In this document: positions 45,968 to 54,753 of the stretch, one piece after another
How the letters are laid out: every line of letters starts with the position of its first letter
How positions within the stretch are numbered: the stretch's first letter is position 1
Origin: Prolixibacteraceae bacterium JC049
Lineage (GTDB): Bacteria > Bacteroidota > Bacteroidia > Bacteroidales > Prolixibacteraceae
Reading direction: 5' to 3'
DNA length: 64,000 nucleotides
Assembly (NCBI GenBank): GCA_023369685.1
Contig: SACZ01000007.1
Span: forward strand, 1 to 64,000
The notes under the pieces: model-generated
Seen by the model: the letters and a program-made list of their open reading frames with translations, nothing else
Databases searched by the model: none
Told to the model about the DNA's origin: nothing
Position numbers and translations under genes: made by a program

Positions 45968-47341
45968 ATGAAAAAAATATCGAGAAGATCATTTGTCAGA
46001 AATACAGCAATGATTTCGGCAGGTGCAATGATTTTTCCCAATTTGATTGGTTGTAAGCAAACCAAGAAACGCCCTAACGGAAAACTTCACATTGCAGTAA
46101 TTGGTGTTGGTGGCCGTGGTATGGCTAACTGGCAGCACTGTTTGCAAGAAAAAATTGTTGCATTCTGTGACGCCGATCCTCGTCGTGCAGCTCAGGCTTA
46201 CGAAAAATTCCCAAAAATCAAACAGTTTACCGACTTCAGAGTAATGTTTGATAAAATGGCCGATGATATTGATGCAGTTGTTATTTCGACACCTGACCAT
46301 ACTCACTTCCCTGCAACTATGGCGGCAATGGAGCTAGGGAAACACGTTTATGTTGAAAAGCCATTGGCACACAATATCTGGCAGTTGCGTACGCTACGCA
46401 AAGCAGCTCACCATTACGGAGTTGTAACTCAAATGGGTAACCAGGGACACGCTTCAAATGCAATTCGCTCAATTAAAGAGTGGTACGATGCAGACACTGT
46501 TGGTGATGTTCGCGAAGTAATGGCTTGGTTCAACGGACCACATTTCAACCCAAAAGGTTATTTCTGCAAACCAGATAAATATCCTCCACTAGGAGAAAAG
46601 ATTCCAGAAGGAGTAGATTGGAATGCATGGTTAGGACCAGCAGCAGAGCGTCCGTATAGCCACTACTACCTACCACGCTTCTGGCGTTCATGGTTCGATT
46701 TCGGAACAGGAATGTTAGGCGACTGGGGATGCCACACACTTGATGCACCATTCTTCTCACTTGATTTAGGAATGCCTAAAGTGGTTGAATGCATCAACAG
46801 AACACCTGAGAACACACAGTTCTTGCCAGATAATTCAAAATTGAAGTTCCATTTCGATGCAAGAGGAAATAAACCACCTGTAACATTGACTTGGCACGAT
46901 GGAGGTCAGAAGCCAGAAAACAGACCAGAATGGGGAATGAAAGAGCTTCCTTCTGGAGGAATGTTAATGATTGGAGACAAGAAGACAATTCATACTGGCC
47001 CACGTCCAACCGATAACCCACGTATTATCATGCCACAAGAAGAGTGGGATCACTTTAAGGCTAATCAACCAGCACAAACCATTGCTCGTGTTAAAAACGA
47101 GAATCCGGTTACAGAGTGGATTGCTGCAATTAAAGGTGAAGGTCCAATGCCTGGATCTAACTTCGACTACTCTACTCGCTTAACAGAGATGATTCTTTTG
47201 GGAGTATTGGCACAGCGTTTCAATACAAAAATTGAATACGACGAGAAGAACATGCAAATCACTAACCATCCTGAATTGAATCAGTACATCAAAGAGCCAG
47301 TTCGTAAAGGATGGTCGTATGGTGAAAACTTGTGGGGCTAA
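45968..47341 (+). CDS. Gfo/Idh/MocA oxidoreductase with Tat signal
   Basis: A 457-residue NAD(P)-dependent sugar or cyclitol oxidoreductase. The N-terminus has a twin-arginine signal (SRRSFVRNTAMISAG) followed by a possible lipobox at IGC, so the folded holoenzyme is exported. The Rossmann motif is AVIGVGGRGMANW, the catalytic-site EKP is in VYVEKPLAHN, and the substrate domain includes HYYLPRFWRSWFDFGTGMLGDWGCHTLDAP in pieces such as DWGCHTLDAP. Tat-exported members are common in this phylum and include enzymes acting on modified glycosides. The substrate is unknown. A hairpin terminator follows. Confidence 0.93.
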   Translation: MKKISRRSFVRNTAMISAGAMIFPNLIGCKQTKKRPNGKLHIAVIGVGGRGMANWQHCLQEKIVAFCDADPRRAAQAYEKFPKIKQFTDFRVMFDKMADDIDAVVISTPDHTHFPATMAAMELGKHVYVEKPLAHNIWQLRTLRKAAHHYGVVTQMGNQGHASNAIRSIKEWYDADTVGDVREVMAWFNGPHFNPKGYFCKPDKYPPLGEKIPEGVDWNAWLGPAAERPYSHYYLPRFWRSWFDFGTGMLGDWGCHTLDAPFFSLDLGMPKVVECINRTPENTQFLPDNSKLKFHFDARGNKPPVTLTWHDGGQKPENRPEWGMKELPSGGMLMIGDKKTIHTGPRPTDNPRIIMPQEEWDHFKANQPAQTIARVKNENPVTEWIAAIKGEGPMPGSNFDYSTRLTEMILLGVLAQRFNTKIEYDEKNMQITNHPELNQYIKEPVRKGWSYGENLWG

Positions 47342-47389
47342 AACCAGATAGTAATAATTAGAATATCGATAGAATTTAGTTCTTAAAGC

Positions 47390-47426
47390 AAACAGCGGCT
47401 TTCGTGTGATATGAAAGTCGCTGTTT
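47390..47426 (+). terminator. Terminator after the oxidoreductase gene
   Basis: A stem aaacagcggctttc/gaaagtcgctgttt (14 bp with a G-U) around a nine-base loop, 48 bases after the stop. The following T-run is short (TTTC), and the hairpin also lies just beyond the stop of the convergent lipoprotein gene. Confidence 0.7.
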
Positions 47427-47452
47427 CAATTCAATAACAAAGATTAATCTTG

Positions 47453-48304
47453 CTATTCTGCTTTTTTCTCATAGAAATATTTAAACTGTATACTTTCAAC
47501 ATCATCTTGGGGAATGTTAAAGAATTGTTCTACAGGCTTATCTTCTACCAGTGTTAGATTGTTTTCTAGCTCAAATCCAATATTATTCTTCTCAAATTTT
47601 ATTTTTGATGAACTATAATGATCTATAGCACCTCTCAGGTTTATCTTATCTTCTTTCAATGACCAGCTTCCCTCACATTTACTTCTGATGTCTCCCTCGA
47701 TAAAAATTATTCCTGTAAATCCATTTTCTAAAAATGATAACCGCAAAGGGAAATTGGTGAACGCAACTTGGGGATGTACAAATTCATATTCTTGATTGGG
47801 CACTAACTTTACCTTATGTGCTTGAATATTGATATTAAAATGGATCGCATTTGCAGGGTATTTTTTACCATCTTTCAACAATACAGCTCTTCCTTTTGCT
47901 ACAAATTTTCCATTTTGAAACAGATAATCTCCTTCATATTTATATTCGGTATACTTATACTCACCCGTATTTAAACGAATATTTACACCTCCATAGTGAG
48001 GCTCAATCAAATGTTTTTCTTTCGTGCATAAAATAGCATTACCAAACACATTATTTATCTCTAATTGACAATCAGTTGGATCAATAACACTTCCATCTAA
48101 GGAAAGGTTACCAATCCATCCTTTTCTATATAAATCAAATACTTCATGTTCCTTTTTCACTTTCACCACGTAATTGGCACTATTCATTACCCATTCTCCT
48201 CCTATTAACGTTTTAGGAATAACTAGGTCCTCTTTTTTGTCGTCTTCACAGGCAACAAAAAATACTATGCCAATAAATAATAATAGTAGATTTCTTGTTT
48301 GCAT
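47453..48304 (-). CDS. Hypothetical lipoprotein
   Basis: A 283-residue lipoprotein I do not recognise. The frame extends upstream to 48442, but the ATG at 48304 starts a clean lipoprotein signal (LLLLFIGIVFFVACEDDKK); the 46 residues before it look non-coding. The mature protein is rich in beta-strand patterns (GGEWVMNSANYVVKVKKE, LRLSFLENGFTGIIFIEGD, SWSLKEDKINLRGAIDHY), similar in style to lipocalin-like or calycin-type domains that score a fit to a template with terms such as EGSW. No function is assigned. It is divergent from rho. Confidence 0.7.
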   Translation of the reverse strand: MQTRNLLLLFIGIVFFVACEDDKKEDLVIPKTLIGGEWVMNSANYVVKVKKEHEVFDLYRKGWIGNLSLDGSVIDPTDCQLEINNVFGNAILCTKEKHLIEPHYGGVNIRLNTGEYKYTEYKYEGDYLFQNGKFVAKGRAVLLKDGKKYPANAIHFNINIQAHKVKLVPNQEYEFVHPQVAFTNFPLRLSFLENGFTGIIFIEGDIRSKCEGSWSLKEDKINLRGAIDHYSSSKIKFEKNNIGFELENNLTLVEDKPVEQFFNIPQDDVESIQFKYFYEKKAE

Positions 48305-48616
48305 AAGAATGTAATTTTTATTTAGGTTTATTATGTCAATCAAAACAAAGATGAAATAAATCTTTAACAGTTGCGTATCATCGACCTGATTTTTAACTAT
48401 TTCATCGTGTAAGGGGATGCTTTCCAGCCATTTTTCATCCATTTTATCAATATTGTTTTGCTTTTTAAAATAGAATCCCTATCATTGCAGGGAATTCCAA
48501 TTCTGGGATTTTCTAAATCTGCTTTCTCTAAAGAACTATCATTTTATCACATATAAAATTTCAGTTACTCTTTTCACTAAGAGGAAGTATACGTTAATTG
48601 TTAATACAGTATTGTT
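48305..48616. other. Divergent spacer upstream of rho
   Basis: About 312 bases with no supported gene after the lipoprotein start is corrected. It contains the rho leader. A CATCTTTG box on the minus strand near 48345 could serve the lipoprotein gene but deviates from consensus at its first base. No convincing structure is seen. Confidence 0.4.
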
Positions 48617-50542
48617 ATGTACGACATTCTAGAGCTTAGTAAAAAGCTTGTTCCTGAATTGAGGGAAATTGCAAAAGAGCTAGGGATCAAGAAAATTGAA
48701 TCCTATAAAAAACAAGAACTTATATATAAAATATTAGATACTCAGGCTATTCTTGCTTCTGAAAAAAAATTACCTAAAAAGAAAGTAGAATCAAAAGAAG
48801 AAAAGCCTAAAGCTGCTGCTTCTAATGACAGATTACCTGACTTGACTCAGATTAATCGCATTAAAAAGGAGTCAGAAAAAGACGAAAAACCTGAGGTTAA
48901 AGAGAAAAAAACTCGCCGTCCTCGTTTAGCAGCTCAAAAAGTTGAACCTGTTCGCAAAGAGAAGAAACAGGAAGAGAAGCCTGCAGAAAAGGTTGAAAAA
49001 GCACCTGAAGCAAAAGAGGCTGCTCCTAAGCAACCAGAAAGAAAGGTAATTGAGCCTAAAAAAGAAGCTGCTACTCCGAAAAAAGAGGCTACTGAAAATA
49101 AACCAGTAGAAGCTAGACAGGAAAGACAAGAGAGAAACGATCGCGAGCAAAATCAAAACTATCGTCAAAGAGATAATCGCCAGGGCGACCAGCGTCAAGG
49201 AGATCAGCGTCAAAACGACAACCGTCAGGGAGGTCAGCGCAACGATAGATACGATAACCGTAATCAGGATCAACAACGCGATGACAGACGTCGTAACAAC
49301 AACGACAGATACGACAACCGCAACCAACAAAACCAACGTTGGGACAATAACCGCGGAGGTCAGCAAGGAAATCGTCAGCAGCGTCAGAACCAGCAATCGC
49401 AAGACAAACAATACGAATTCGAAGGAATCATTTCTAACTCGGGTGTACTTGAAATCATGCCTGATGGATATGGATTCTTACGTTCATCAGATTATAACTA
49501 TCTGAATTCGCCAGATGATATTTACGTTTCACAGTCGCAGATTAAACTATTCGGTTTAAAAACAGGTGATACAGTAAAAGGAACTATCCGTCCTCCAAAA
49601 GAAGGAGAAAAATATTTCCCATTAATTAAGGTGTTGGAGATTAACGGACGTACTCCTGACTATATCCGCGACCGTGTACCATTCGATCACTTAACTCCTC
49701 TTTTCCCAGACGAGAAATTCAATATGACAGGTGGAAAGCACTCTAACATTTCCACTCGTATTGTTGACTTATTCTCTCCTATCGGAAAAGGACAGCGTGG
49801 TTTGATTGTGGCACAGCCTAAGACTGGTAAAACAGTTCTTCTAAAAGATGTTGCCAATGCCATTGCTGATAATCATCCTGAAGTATACATGCTTGTATTA
49901 CTTATCGATGAGCGTCCTGAAGAAGTTACCGATATGGCACGTAGCGTAAATGCAGAAGTAGTTTCATCTACTTTCGATGAGCCAGCAGAGCGTCACGTAC
50001 GTGTAGCTAACATGGTTCTTGAGAAAGCAAAACGTATGGTAGAATGTGGTCACGATGTGGTTATTCTATTGGATTCAATCACTCGTTTGGCTCGTGCATA
50101 CAACACCGTACAACCAGCTTCAGGTAAAGTACTTTCTGGTGGTGTTGATGCTAATGCACTTCACAAACCAAAACGTTTCTTCGGTGCTGCACGTAACATC
50201 GAAAACGGAGGTTCATTGACAATCATTGCAACAGCTCTTACTGAGACTGGATCGAAAATGGATGAAGTTATCTTCGAAGAATTTAAAGGAACAGGTAACA
50301 TGGAGCTTCAGTTGGATAGAAAACTATCTAACCGTCGTGTATTCCCTGCTGTGGACATTACTTTGTCAAGTACTCGTCGCGAAGATTTACTTATGTCGAA
50401 AAACTCATTGGACAAAATGTGGATTCTACGCAAGTTCCTTGCCGATATGAACTCACTGGAAGCGATGGAATTCATCAAGACTCGTATGGTAAAAACACAA
50501 TCCAACGACGAATTCCTTATCTCTATGAACAGCGATCAATAG
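48617..50542 (+). CDS. rho: Transcription termination factor Rho with long disordered insertion
   Basis: A 641-residue hexameric RNA helicase that terminates transcription. Residues 1-45 are the Rho N-terminal helical domain. About 45-267 is an insertion without globular character: first Lys/Glu/Pro-rich, then (167-262) composed almost only of Arg, Asn, Gln, Asp and Gly, with the unit DRYDNRN twice. The S1-like RNA-binding domain follows ([15 protein letters not shown], 276-290), then the ATPase with Walker [10 protein letters not shown] (400-408) and Walker [17 protein letters not shown]. Long disordered insertions are normal in Bacteroidota Rho and have been linked to phase separation in Bacteroides. 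A perfect palindromic terminator follows the gene. Confidence 0.98.
   Translation: MYDILELSKKLVPELREIAKELGIKKIESYKKQELIYKILDTQAILASEKKLPKKKVESKEEKPKAAASNDRLPDLTQINRIKKESEKDEKPEVKEKKTRRPRLAAQKVEPVRKEKKQEEKPAEKVEKAPEAKEAAPKQPERKVIEPKKEAATPKKEATENKPVEARQERQERNDREQNQNYRQRDNRQGDQRQGDQRQNDNRQGGQRNDRYDNRNQDQQRDDRRRNNNDRYDNRNQQNQRWDNNRGGQQGNRQQRQNQQSQDKQYEFEGIISNSGVLEIMPDGYGFLRSSDYNYLNSPDDIYVSQSQIKLFGLKTGDTVKGTIRPPKEGEKYFPLIKVLEINGRTPDYIRDRVPFDHLTPLFPDEKFNMTGGKHSNISTRIVDLFSPIGKGQRGLIVAQPKTGKTVLLKDVANAIADNHPEVYMLVLLIDERPEEVTDMARSVNAEVVSSTFDEPAERHVRVANMVLEKAKRMVECGHDVVILLDSITRLARAYNTVQPASGKVLSGGVDANALHKPKRFFGAARNIENGGSLTIIATALTETGSKMDEVIFEEFKGTGNMELQLDRKLSNRRVFPAVDITLSSTRREDLLMSKNSLDKMWILRKFLADMNSLEAMEFIKTRMVKTQSNDEFLISMNSDQ
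49115..49402 (+). repeat. Low-complexity RNQD-rich tract inside rho
   Basis: Degenerate short repeats built on cgtcag/gatcagcgt and gatacgataaccg code for RQGDQ and DRYDNRN units. The reverse frame stays open across it only because of this composition. Tract length is likely variable between strains. Confidence 0.7.
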
Positions 50543-50559
50543 TAAAACGCATCATATTA

Positions 50560-50593
50560 AAAATGCCCGATCAAAATTTTGATCGGGCATTTT
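50560..50593. terminator. Perfect palindromic terminator between rho and prmA
   Basis: The sequence is a 34-bp perfect palindrome (arms aaaatgcccgatcaaaa and complement) with no unpaired loop. A/T ends on both sides allow termination of both convergent genes. Confidence 0.88.
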
Positions 50594-50652
50594 CATTTAT
50601 ATCCAAATTGGAAAGGATTCCCTTTCGTTTGGTCATTCTATCTATTAGAAAC

Positions 50653-51468
50653 TTATCTCTTCTCAAAAAGAGCAGCAATCCAATTATCTTTCTCGCTCTC
50701 TTTTAACAGTGACAAACCGCTATTGGCAGCCAATTCATGAATCGCATCTTTGTCTTTTTCCATGTAGCCGCTTAACAGCATTTGCCCTCCATTTTCAACC
50801 AGTTCGATAAATTGTGGTAAATATTCGAGAAGCACTGATGCATTCAGGTTTCCTAATGCTAAGTTATACGGAGCTTGCAGGTTGATATCATCTTGCTCAC
50901 CTGCCATTACATTAATCTTTTTTGAAGCATTTAATTGCAATGTTTCCTGCATTATTTCAATAGCCCAGGGGTTATTATCGAAAGCATCGATTTCTGCTGC
51001 ACCACATTTTTCCGCCATGATAGCTAATATACCCGATCCCGTTCCTATATCGACCACTTTTTTGTTGAAATGATCCATTTCTAGCTGCATTTTCAAGCAA
51101 AGCCATGTGCTTGGATGCTCTCCCGAGCCAAATGCCAATTTCGGATCAACTACCAATTGATATTTATGATTGGTTTCAGTTGTTTGACTGCTACGAACAA
51201 TACAATTTTCAGAAATTTCAATGGATTGGAAATGATCATTCAGTGCAACATCCCAAGAAGCAGAATTTACATTCTGCAATTGATAATGAATACCATATTG
51301 CTTTTTCAATTCCAACATTTTGGCTTCATCAAACACGTCCTCTTCAATGTAACCACGAAGTCCTTCTTCACTTTCCCAAAACGACTCAAAGCCTTGCAAA
51401 GATAACTCTGCAACCATTACTTCGCCTAACGCTTCTGTTATATCTGTAATTAAAATTTCTAACTGCAT
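50653..51468 (-). CDS. prmA: Ribosomal protein L11 methyltransferase
   Basis: A 271-residue SAM-dependent methyltransferase that trimethylates ribosomal protein L11. The N-terminal recognition domain is ~105 residues long; then come DPKLAFGSGEHPSTWLCL, SAM-binding VVDIGTGSGILAIMAEKCGA, AFDNNPWAIE and the active-site NLALGNLNASVL, corresponding to the usual N-P/L-x-x motif. The length is slightly under the E. coli enzyme. Convergent with rho. Confidence 0.95.
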   Translation of the reverse strand: MQLEILITDITEALGEVMVAELSLQGFESFWESEEGLRGYIEEDVFDEAKMLELKKQYGIHYQLQNVNSASWDVALNDHFQSIEISENCIVRSSQTTETNHKYQLVVDPKLAFGSGEHPSTWLCLKMQLEMDHFNKKVVDIGTGSGILAIMAEKCGAAEIDAFDNNPWAIEIMQETLQLNASKKINVMAGEQDDINLQAPYNLALGNLNASVLLEYLPQFIELVENGGQMLLSGYMEKDKDAIHELAANSGLSLLKESEKDNWIAALFEKR

Positions 51469-51556
51469 TGATCCTTCATTTTAGCTGCAAATATAACATC
51501 CAATCGTATTTCTGGAAAGAATAATCGGAATACCGTAAGATGATAGGCAATTTCTA

Positions 51557-51985
51557 TTAAATCGACTTTATTCTTAAATATTTCTTTCGACCCAAAGTAA
51601 TATAATAGATCATGTATAGGAAGAAAGGAATTACCAGAATTGCGATGTATTTCATATTCCCTAACTCAATTTCATTGGCTTCGGCATATCTTCTTCCGAT
51701 AATTAAAATCACTGCTAATAGTCCCATTAATGGACCTATAATATTGCCATATTTAAACAATGAGACTTCGTACATTTTTGTTTTGCCATCGATTACTTCA
51801 AATTCGAAAACACCTGTACTGCACCAATTCACTTTAGCTTCCACCTGATGAGTTCCATCTTCCAGTTGAAACTCTTTTATTTCTCCATTTTTAATCGACT
51901 CGACCTGCTTTCCATCAATGAAAAGTTTGTATGCTTTTAGTCGGTTACTCCACTCTGATTTACGCTTGATAATTAGTTTTGCCAT
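51557..51985 (-). CDS. Small membrane protein with N-terminal PEGA-like domain
   Basis: A 142-residue protein I cannot name. The N-terminal ~75 residues resemble a small beta-sandwich (YKLFIDGKQVESIKNGEIKEF, EDGTHQVEAKVNW), similar to PEGA-type repeats. Two membrane helices follow (IIGPLMGLLAVILIIGRR and YIAILVIPFFLYMIYYITL). No signal peptide precedes the domain, so the sandwich is probably cytoplasmic. Neighbours are unrelated. Confidence 0.65.
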   Translation of the reverse strand: MAKLIIKRKSEWSNRLKAYKLFIDGKQVESIKNGEIKEFQLEDGTHQVEAKVNWCSTGVFEFEVIDGKTKMYEVSLFKYGNIIGPLMGLLAVILIIGRRYAEANEIELGNMKYIAILVIPFFLYMIYYITLGRKKYLRIKSI

Positions 51986-52060
51986 GGGTTTTAATTAGAA
52001 TATTTCCATTAGAATCTAAATATAGAAAATTTATATTAATCTATTTGACTCCACAGAAAA

Positions 52061-52098
52061 AGAAAGGCCCATATATCTTACGATATACAGGCCTTCTG
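52061..52098 (-). terminator. Terminator of the polysaccharide-utilisation locus
   Basis: On the minus strand agaaggcc...ggcctttct forms a stem with an inner gatatac/gtatatc-like extension, followed by TTCTTTTTC. It sits 20 bases after the stop of the last gene of the locus. Confidence 0.72.
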
Positions 52099-52117
52099 TT
52101 TCACTTATATTCGAAAC

Positions 52118-54523
52118 TTATCGTTGTAAGATAATTCGTTTTTTATTAGCAGGAGCATTAGTGGCTGTCTGCCACACCTCAATATCTAAGTTGGTTTTAT
52201 CAGCTTCGTACCCCAAAACAACTACTTCTACATTCTTTCCTACCATATCTTTGGTCATTGGGAAATAGTAAGTGTAGTTGCTATCGCTTGTTTTTGCTGA
52301 GTTTTCCCACACGTTAGAAGGGTAAGAAACAGCACGATCAGGAGCACCAACCAACTTGCCATCTACACGTAAGGTAGCATACACTCCTTCTTCGCCATGC
52401 TCTCCGTTGATGGCAACACACAGGAAGTTTCCATTAGCTACTTCATCTACCTTAAACGAGCCATTCCATGCATTCTTTGCAATCATTGTAGTTGGATGAG
52501 CAAATAGGTTTGATGCACGCCAGCTATTTCTATTCAACTCTTTCTTATTTTTAAAACCTTTCACTTCTGAAATACGCGAAGGAGCTACTTTCATTCTCAC
52601 ATAACGTACTTCTCCATTAATAGGAATAATAGTTTTCTGACGAGCCAACACTGTAATGGTTTTCCATGTTTTCAGGTCGTTACTCACCTCTACAAAAGCG
52701 CCTTCCTCCTGCTCCAATGGAAGCAATGAATGGTTATCCGGAGCTTCAATGGTCAAATAATCCACATTGGTAACTTCTCCCAGATCCAGACGGAAGCATC
52801 CGCCATTGATTTTATGGTCGTGCCACTTACGTTTTGTTGGGAAAAAGAAGGTATTGTAATCGTTATCGAATATATACTTGTCCCACAATCCTTTTTCTAC
52901 CAATGCTTTTTGATTGAAGAAAGCATCTCTGGCTGCTTTTACATATGATAATTCTGTCGCTCCTGAACGATCTACAGAACGTACTTCCATAGCGTTGTTA
53001 TCAGCAGCAAAAACAGTTGCTTCATAAAGTGCTTCAGCATCTGCAGGTACTGAAGTTGGTTTCAGGCTAGTCACCTTTCTGTGGTAACTCTTTGTGAGCT
53101 TGTCGCCATCAAAGCTAACCTGTACTTTTTTGCCTCGTGCAATATTTGAGTTATTCTCTCCTTCAATAGTTGCTGATTTAAACCTCTGCCCTACCAAATT
53201 CACAGCAGCAGTTGTTCCTGGTTGCCCAAGCAAATCGATAACAACTGGCTTACCAGGCACATTACGAACCACCTGATAATCGACACCATTAACTCCTGGC
53301 TCATCGCATTTCTCTGTTGTAACTAACAACAACAGAGAACGGAAAGGTGCTACTTCAACTTCTACCTTACTTCCCTTCTTGAAATCACCAACAATTCGCT
53401 CTGCTGGGTGAAATTGACGAACATGTACTTTCGAGCCTTTCTGCAACCCAATGGTCTTGTCCAGATCGACAGTATATGTTTTAGGTTCCCATGTTAAGTT
53501 GCGCAATGTTACTAATCGTGTTTTTTGACTACCACGAGAAACAGCCGACGGACCATATTGATTTTCAGGAAGCACAATGGCCTGCTGCATTATGTTGCGA
53601 TACTTTCGGTGTAAATTATAGATACGAGCCAACTTCGAAAATTCGCTGTCATTCAATAGCCATGGGTTACCATAAATTTCAGGTGCCAAAATCAGGTTTC
53701 GGTTAAAAGCCTGAAGAATCAAGTCATCGTCCCAATTATCTAAACACGAAGAGATGCAAACACCATGATCTTCAGTCAGTCGTTTCATTTGTGGTGGTAA
53801 TCCACGCGAAAGAGCTCCCGCACGATGGTGTGGAGCAGTAGTATTGTTAATGATATGAATATCGATATAAGTCTCTTGTCCTCCCCACAGGAAAGTAGTA
53901 GCCTGATCTTTTGCTCGCTGCTTTTTCAATCCCAGACGGTGATTCAGCAAAATTAAATCGGGACTATACTGACGAGCCTCTTCCATCATTTTAATGAATT
54001 CATCTTCTTTCTCCGGACGAAGCGGTCCACAAACGGCATCGAATTTAAACAATGCAAATTCATAGTCTTTACAAAGCTTCACCATTTGCTCACGTCGGGC
54101 TTTGGCCTCTTCCGGAGTATTACCGAAACCGTCAGGTCCTCCCCAAACACCTAAACGAATTCCTGCAGCCTTTGCCTGCTTATACATCGGATCGAAGCCA
54201 TTAGGAAATTGACTTTTGAAACGATCGGAATAAATGCTTCCGTAAAAGTTAGCACCATCAATGGCACCAGCATCAAACGCATATATATCCAGCTGCATTC
54301 CATACTCGTCTTTCAGCCATTTAAAAAAATCGAGATTGATACGCGTATGCTCTTCAGTAGCGCCTTCATTCAGATTGTTAATCCATGAAAAATATTGAGC
54401 TCTTGAAGGAGTATTCTCATCAGCTCCAGGAAATACTTGTGCATTTACATGTTGCAAGGTTAATCCCCCTAACATTAATCCAACAACAACAGTTCCTTTC
54501 TTCAACTTACTAATTAATTCCAT
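52118..54523 (-). CDS. Secreted clan GH-D-like glycosidase with C-terminal discoidin-like modules
   Basis: An 801-residue exported protein (signal ending HVNAQ). Residues about 35-330 look like an (alpha/beta)8 barrel of the GH27/GH31/GH36 type: GIRLGVWGGPDGFG near 121, and ALFKFDAVCGPLRPE with Asp162 at the position of the nucleophile in clan GH-D. A second carboxylate could be in CLDNWDDDL. A beta domain follows (to about 410), then discoidin-like modules (GGCFRLDLGEVTNVDYLTIE, FVEVSNDLKTWKTI, RYVRMKV). I cannot assign the exact GH family; alpha-galactosidase-like activity is a guess. It ends the PUL and is the only enzyme in it. Confidence 0.72.
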   Translation of the reverse strand: MELISKLKKGTVVVGLMLGGLTLQHVNAQVFPGADENTPSRAQYFSWINNLNEGATEEHTRINLDFFKWLKDEYGMQLDIYAFDAGAIDGANFYGSIYSDRFKSQFPNGFDPMYKQAKAAGIRLGVWGGPDGFGNTPEEAKARREQMVKLCKDYEFALFKFDAVCGPLRPEKEDEFIKMMEEARQYSPDLILLNHRLGLKKQRAKDQATTFLWGGQETYIDIHIINNTTAPHHRAGALSRGLPPQMKRLTEDHGVCISSCLDNWDDDLILQAFNRNLILAPEIYGNPWLLNDSEFSKLARIYNLHRKYRNIMQQAIVLPENQYGPSAVSRGSQKTRLVTLRNLTWEPKTYTVDLDKTIGLQKGSKVHVRQFHPAERIVGDFKKGSKVEVEVAPFRSLLLLVTTEKCDEPGVNGVDYQVVRNVPGKPVVIDLLGQPGTTAAVNLVGQRFKSATIEGENNSNIARGKKVQVSFDGDKLTKSYHRKVTSLKPTSVPADAEALYEATVFAADNNAMEVRSVDRSGATELSYVKAARDAFFNQKALVEKGLWDKYIFDNDYNTFFFPTKRKWHDHKINGGCFRLDLGEVTNVDYLTIEAPDNHSLLPLEQEEGAFVEVSNDLKTWKTITVLARQKTIIPINGEVRYVRMKVAPSRISEVKGFKNKKELNRNSWRASNLFAHPTTMIAKNAWNGSFKVDEVANGNFLCVAINGEHGEEGVYATLRVDGKLVGAPDRAVSYPSNVWENSAKTSDSNYTYYFPMTKDMVGKNVEVVVLGYEADKTNLDIEVWQTATNAPANKKRIILQR

Positions 54524-54697
54524 CTGGTATTTTATAAATTCTAGTTACTCTTTTTAAAATAGATTGTTTCAGACTTACAATAATAGCTGGAAGAAATGGC
54601 ATTACCAACCATTACCCACCAGTTTTACAGGATTTGCAACAATATTAGCACATTACAATACTAATGGCTCATTCTTGCAACATGTGCATTATATGAG

Positions 54698-54721
54698 AAA
54701 CGGCAGACTGAAATAAGCCTG
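54698..54721 (-). terminator. Hairpin between susD and the glycosidase
   Basis: Six-bp stem cggcag/ctgccg with a 12-base loop, 32 bases after the SusD stop. The downstream T-run is weak (TTTCTC), so read-through to the glycosidase gene is plausible. The rest of this 230-base gap shows no gene. Confidence 0.5.
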
Positions 54722-54753
54722 CCGATTCTGTTTTAAATATCTATTTCTGATAA

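Noticed and set aside
48305-48442. N-terminal extension of the lipoprotein before rho
   Set aside because: It precedes a clean lipoprotein signal sequence and looks non-coding.
48926-49411. 161-codon hydrophobic frame antisense to rho
   Set aside because: It is the reverse of the low-complexity Arg/Asn/Gln/Asp tract and consists of Leu, Val, Ser and Thr runs; it looks like a membrane protein only by composition.
51105-51449. 114-codon frame opposite prmA
   Set aside because: It is a reverse-strand shadow of the methyltransferase N-terminal domain with no start signal or motif.
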